Source: Dichetophora obliterata (taxonomy: Eukaryota > Arthropoda > Insecta > Diptera > Sciomyzidae). Taken from it: DNA of 64,000 bases. Positions 63,511 through 64,000 of the stretch are shown piece after piece. The position numbers and the translations under genes are program-made. How positions within the stretch are numbered: position 1 is the stretch's first letter; every line of letters begins with the position of its first letter. The stretch spans positions 80,029,177-80,093,176 of the forward strand of contig OY986438.1 of assembly GCA_963920525.1 (NCBI GenBank). The letters are read 5' to 3'. A model generated the notes under the pieces. It was not told the origin of the DNA, ran no database searches, and saw only the letters and a program-made list of their open reading frames with translations.

Positions 63511-64000
63511 TCAGGAATTAGTTCCGCTGGTGGCATGTTCCTCGACTGGGTTCGTACCGGGATAGCTGGCTTCGGCACGGATGGTCGCTCTCGTATAACG
63601 CATCTTCCAAACGATGCACTCTCCTAAGTAAATTCTCTTCGCCAGATGGCTGCCGACGTAGCTGCCATCTGTCTGGGCCGGTAGGCACCCGTTTTCATTA
63701 TTTTGTCCGCCAGCGCGGCACGTTGGGCAAGCTCCACGCTTACTGTCTGCAGTAGCCCTTGCACCTGCGGAGGTAGACGGGCGGTCCACAAGTTTTCAAG
63801 CATTTTATCACTCAAATTCTTGCCGCCTAGATCACGCATTTCGTTTAATAGTTGCGATGGGCGGCGGTCGCCCAATTCACTTTCAGAAAGAAGCTGACGG
63901 AGCTTCTTCTGTTCACTCGCGCTAAAAACCTGCATTAATTTATTTTTAATGCAGTCATACCGGTTTGTGACTGGCGGTTCTCGCACAATGTCACTCACTT
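63511..64000 (-). CDS. CsRn1-like gag, partial
   Basis: 63624-63998 gives SDIVREPPVTNRYDCIKNKL, SASEQKKLRQLLSESELGDR and LWTARLPPQVQGLLQTVSVE, which are gag capsid C-terminal motifs of this group. The N-terminus is beyond the right edge. A frame change near 63620 leads into a short region with CPTCRAGGQ-like sequence. Confidence 0.75.

Larger units (their letters stand above)
45796..64000 (-). mobile_element. CsRn1-like Ty3/gypsy retrotransposon, minus strand, twice interrupted, partial
   Basis: The 3' LTR is 45796-46630; the coding parts are 46641-47024, 52763-53344 and 60971-64000 (off the right edge). A BEL element (47025-52762) and a gypsy element (53345-60970) are both inserted in its integrase gene; protein motifs and target duplications join up across each. 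GAGTA at 45791-45795 would be one target copy. Protease (FLIDTGADVSFIPPSGAERF) and gag (SEQKKLRQLLSESELGDRRP, LPPQV) resemble the CsRn1/Kabuki group. Confidence 0.85.

Noticed and set aside
1..64000. tRNA, rRNA or other structural RNA genes
   Set aside because: None recognised; tRNA-like similarity is limited to retrotransposon primer sites.

Overview
The window looks like intergenic or heterochromatic DNA from an insect, most likely a higher fly. It is AT-rich, has no recognisable host gene, tRNA or rRNA, and is almost wholly built of retrotransposons inserted into one another. The families seen (env-bearing BEL/Pao, errantivirus-like Ty3/gypsy, CsRn1-like gypsy, RTE-like and jockey-like LINEs, hAT and Harbinger-type relics) fit a dipteran. 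Species cannot be read from the sequence. All family calls rest on motif recognition by eye.

Layout, left to right. (1) 1-7760: BEL/Pao retrotransposon copy 1, minus strand, running off the left edge. (2) 7778-8494 and 16421-18130: hAT-like relic split by an env-bearing errantivirus-like gypsy element at 8495-16420. (3) 19030-21481 plus 29266-29547: an RTE-like LINE (copy A, minus) whose endonuclease is split by a second gypsy element (21482-29265, 4-bp target duplication AAGT). (4) 29548-31545: a second RTE-like copy (B, plus) joined head to head with A. (5) 31546-31865 plus 40462-42970: a jockey-like LINE (minus) split by a young BEL copy 2 (31866-40461, target duplication TTAAC, LTRs almost identical). 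(6) 43240-45350: repeat-rich AT DNA with a 1.5-kb inverted-repeat element and a Harbinger-like MITE. (7) 45358-45795: a gypsy RT fragment (plus) cut by a CsRn1-like gypsy element (45796 to beyond 64000, minus). Its integrase gene was hit twice: by a decayed BEL element (47025-52762) and by a plus-strand gypsy element (53345-60970, target duplication CAAG).

Most coding regions are broken. The best preserved is BEL copy 1, which seems to be one open gag-pol-env frame with a single internal stop in the visible part, and BEL copy 2, which keeps a 1325-codon gag-RT-RNase H frame and an 874-codon integrase-env frame. The least expected feature is the leader of the gypsy element at 53345-60970. Before gag it carries small ORFs: a basic protein, a mini zinc-finger-like protein and a single-pass membrane protein. 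A homologue of the basic ORF lies in the same place in the separate gypsy element at 21482-29265, so a 5' accessory gene may be shared by this lineage. Both elements also have a primer site that fits tRNA-Arg(ACG).
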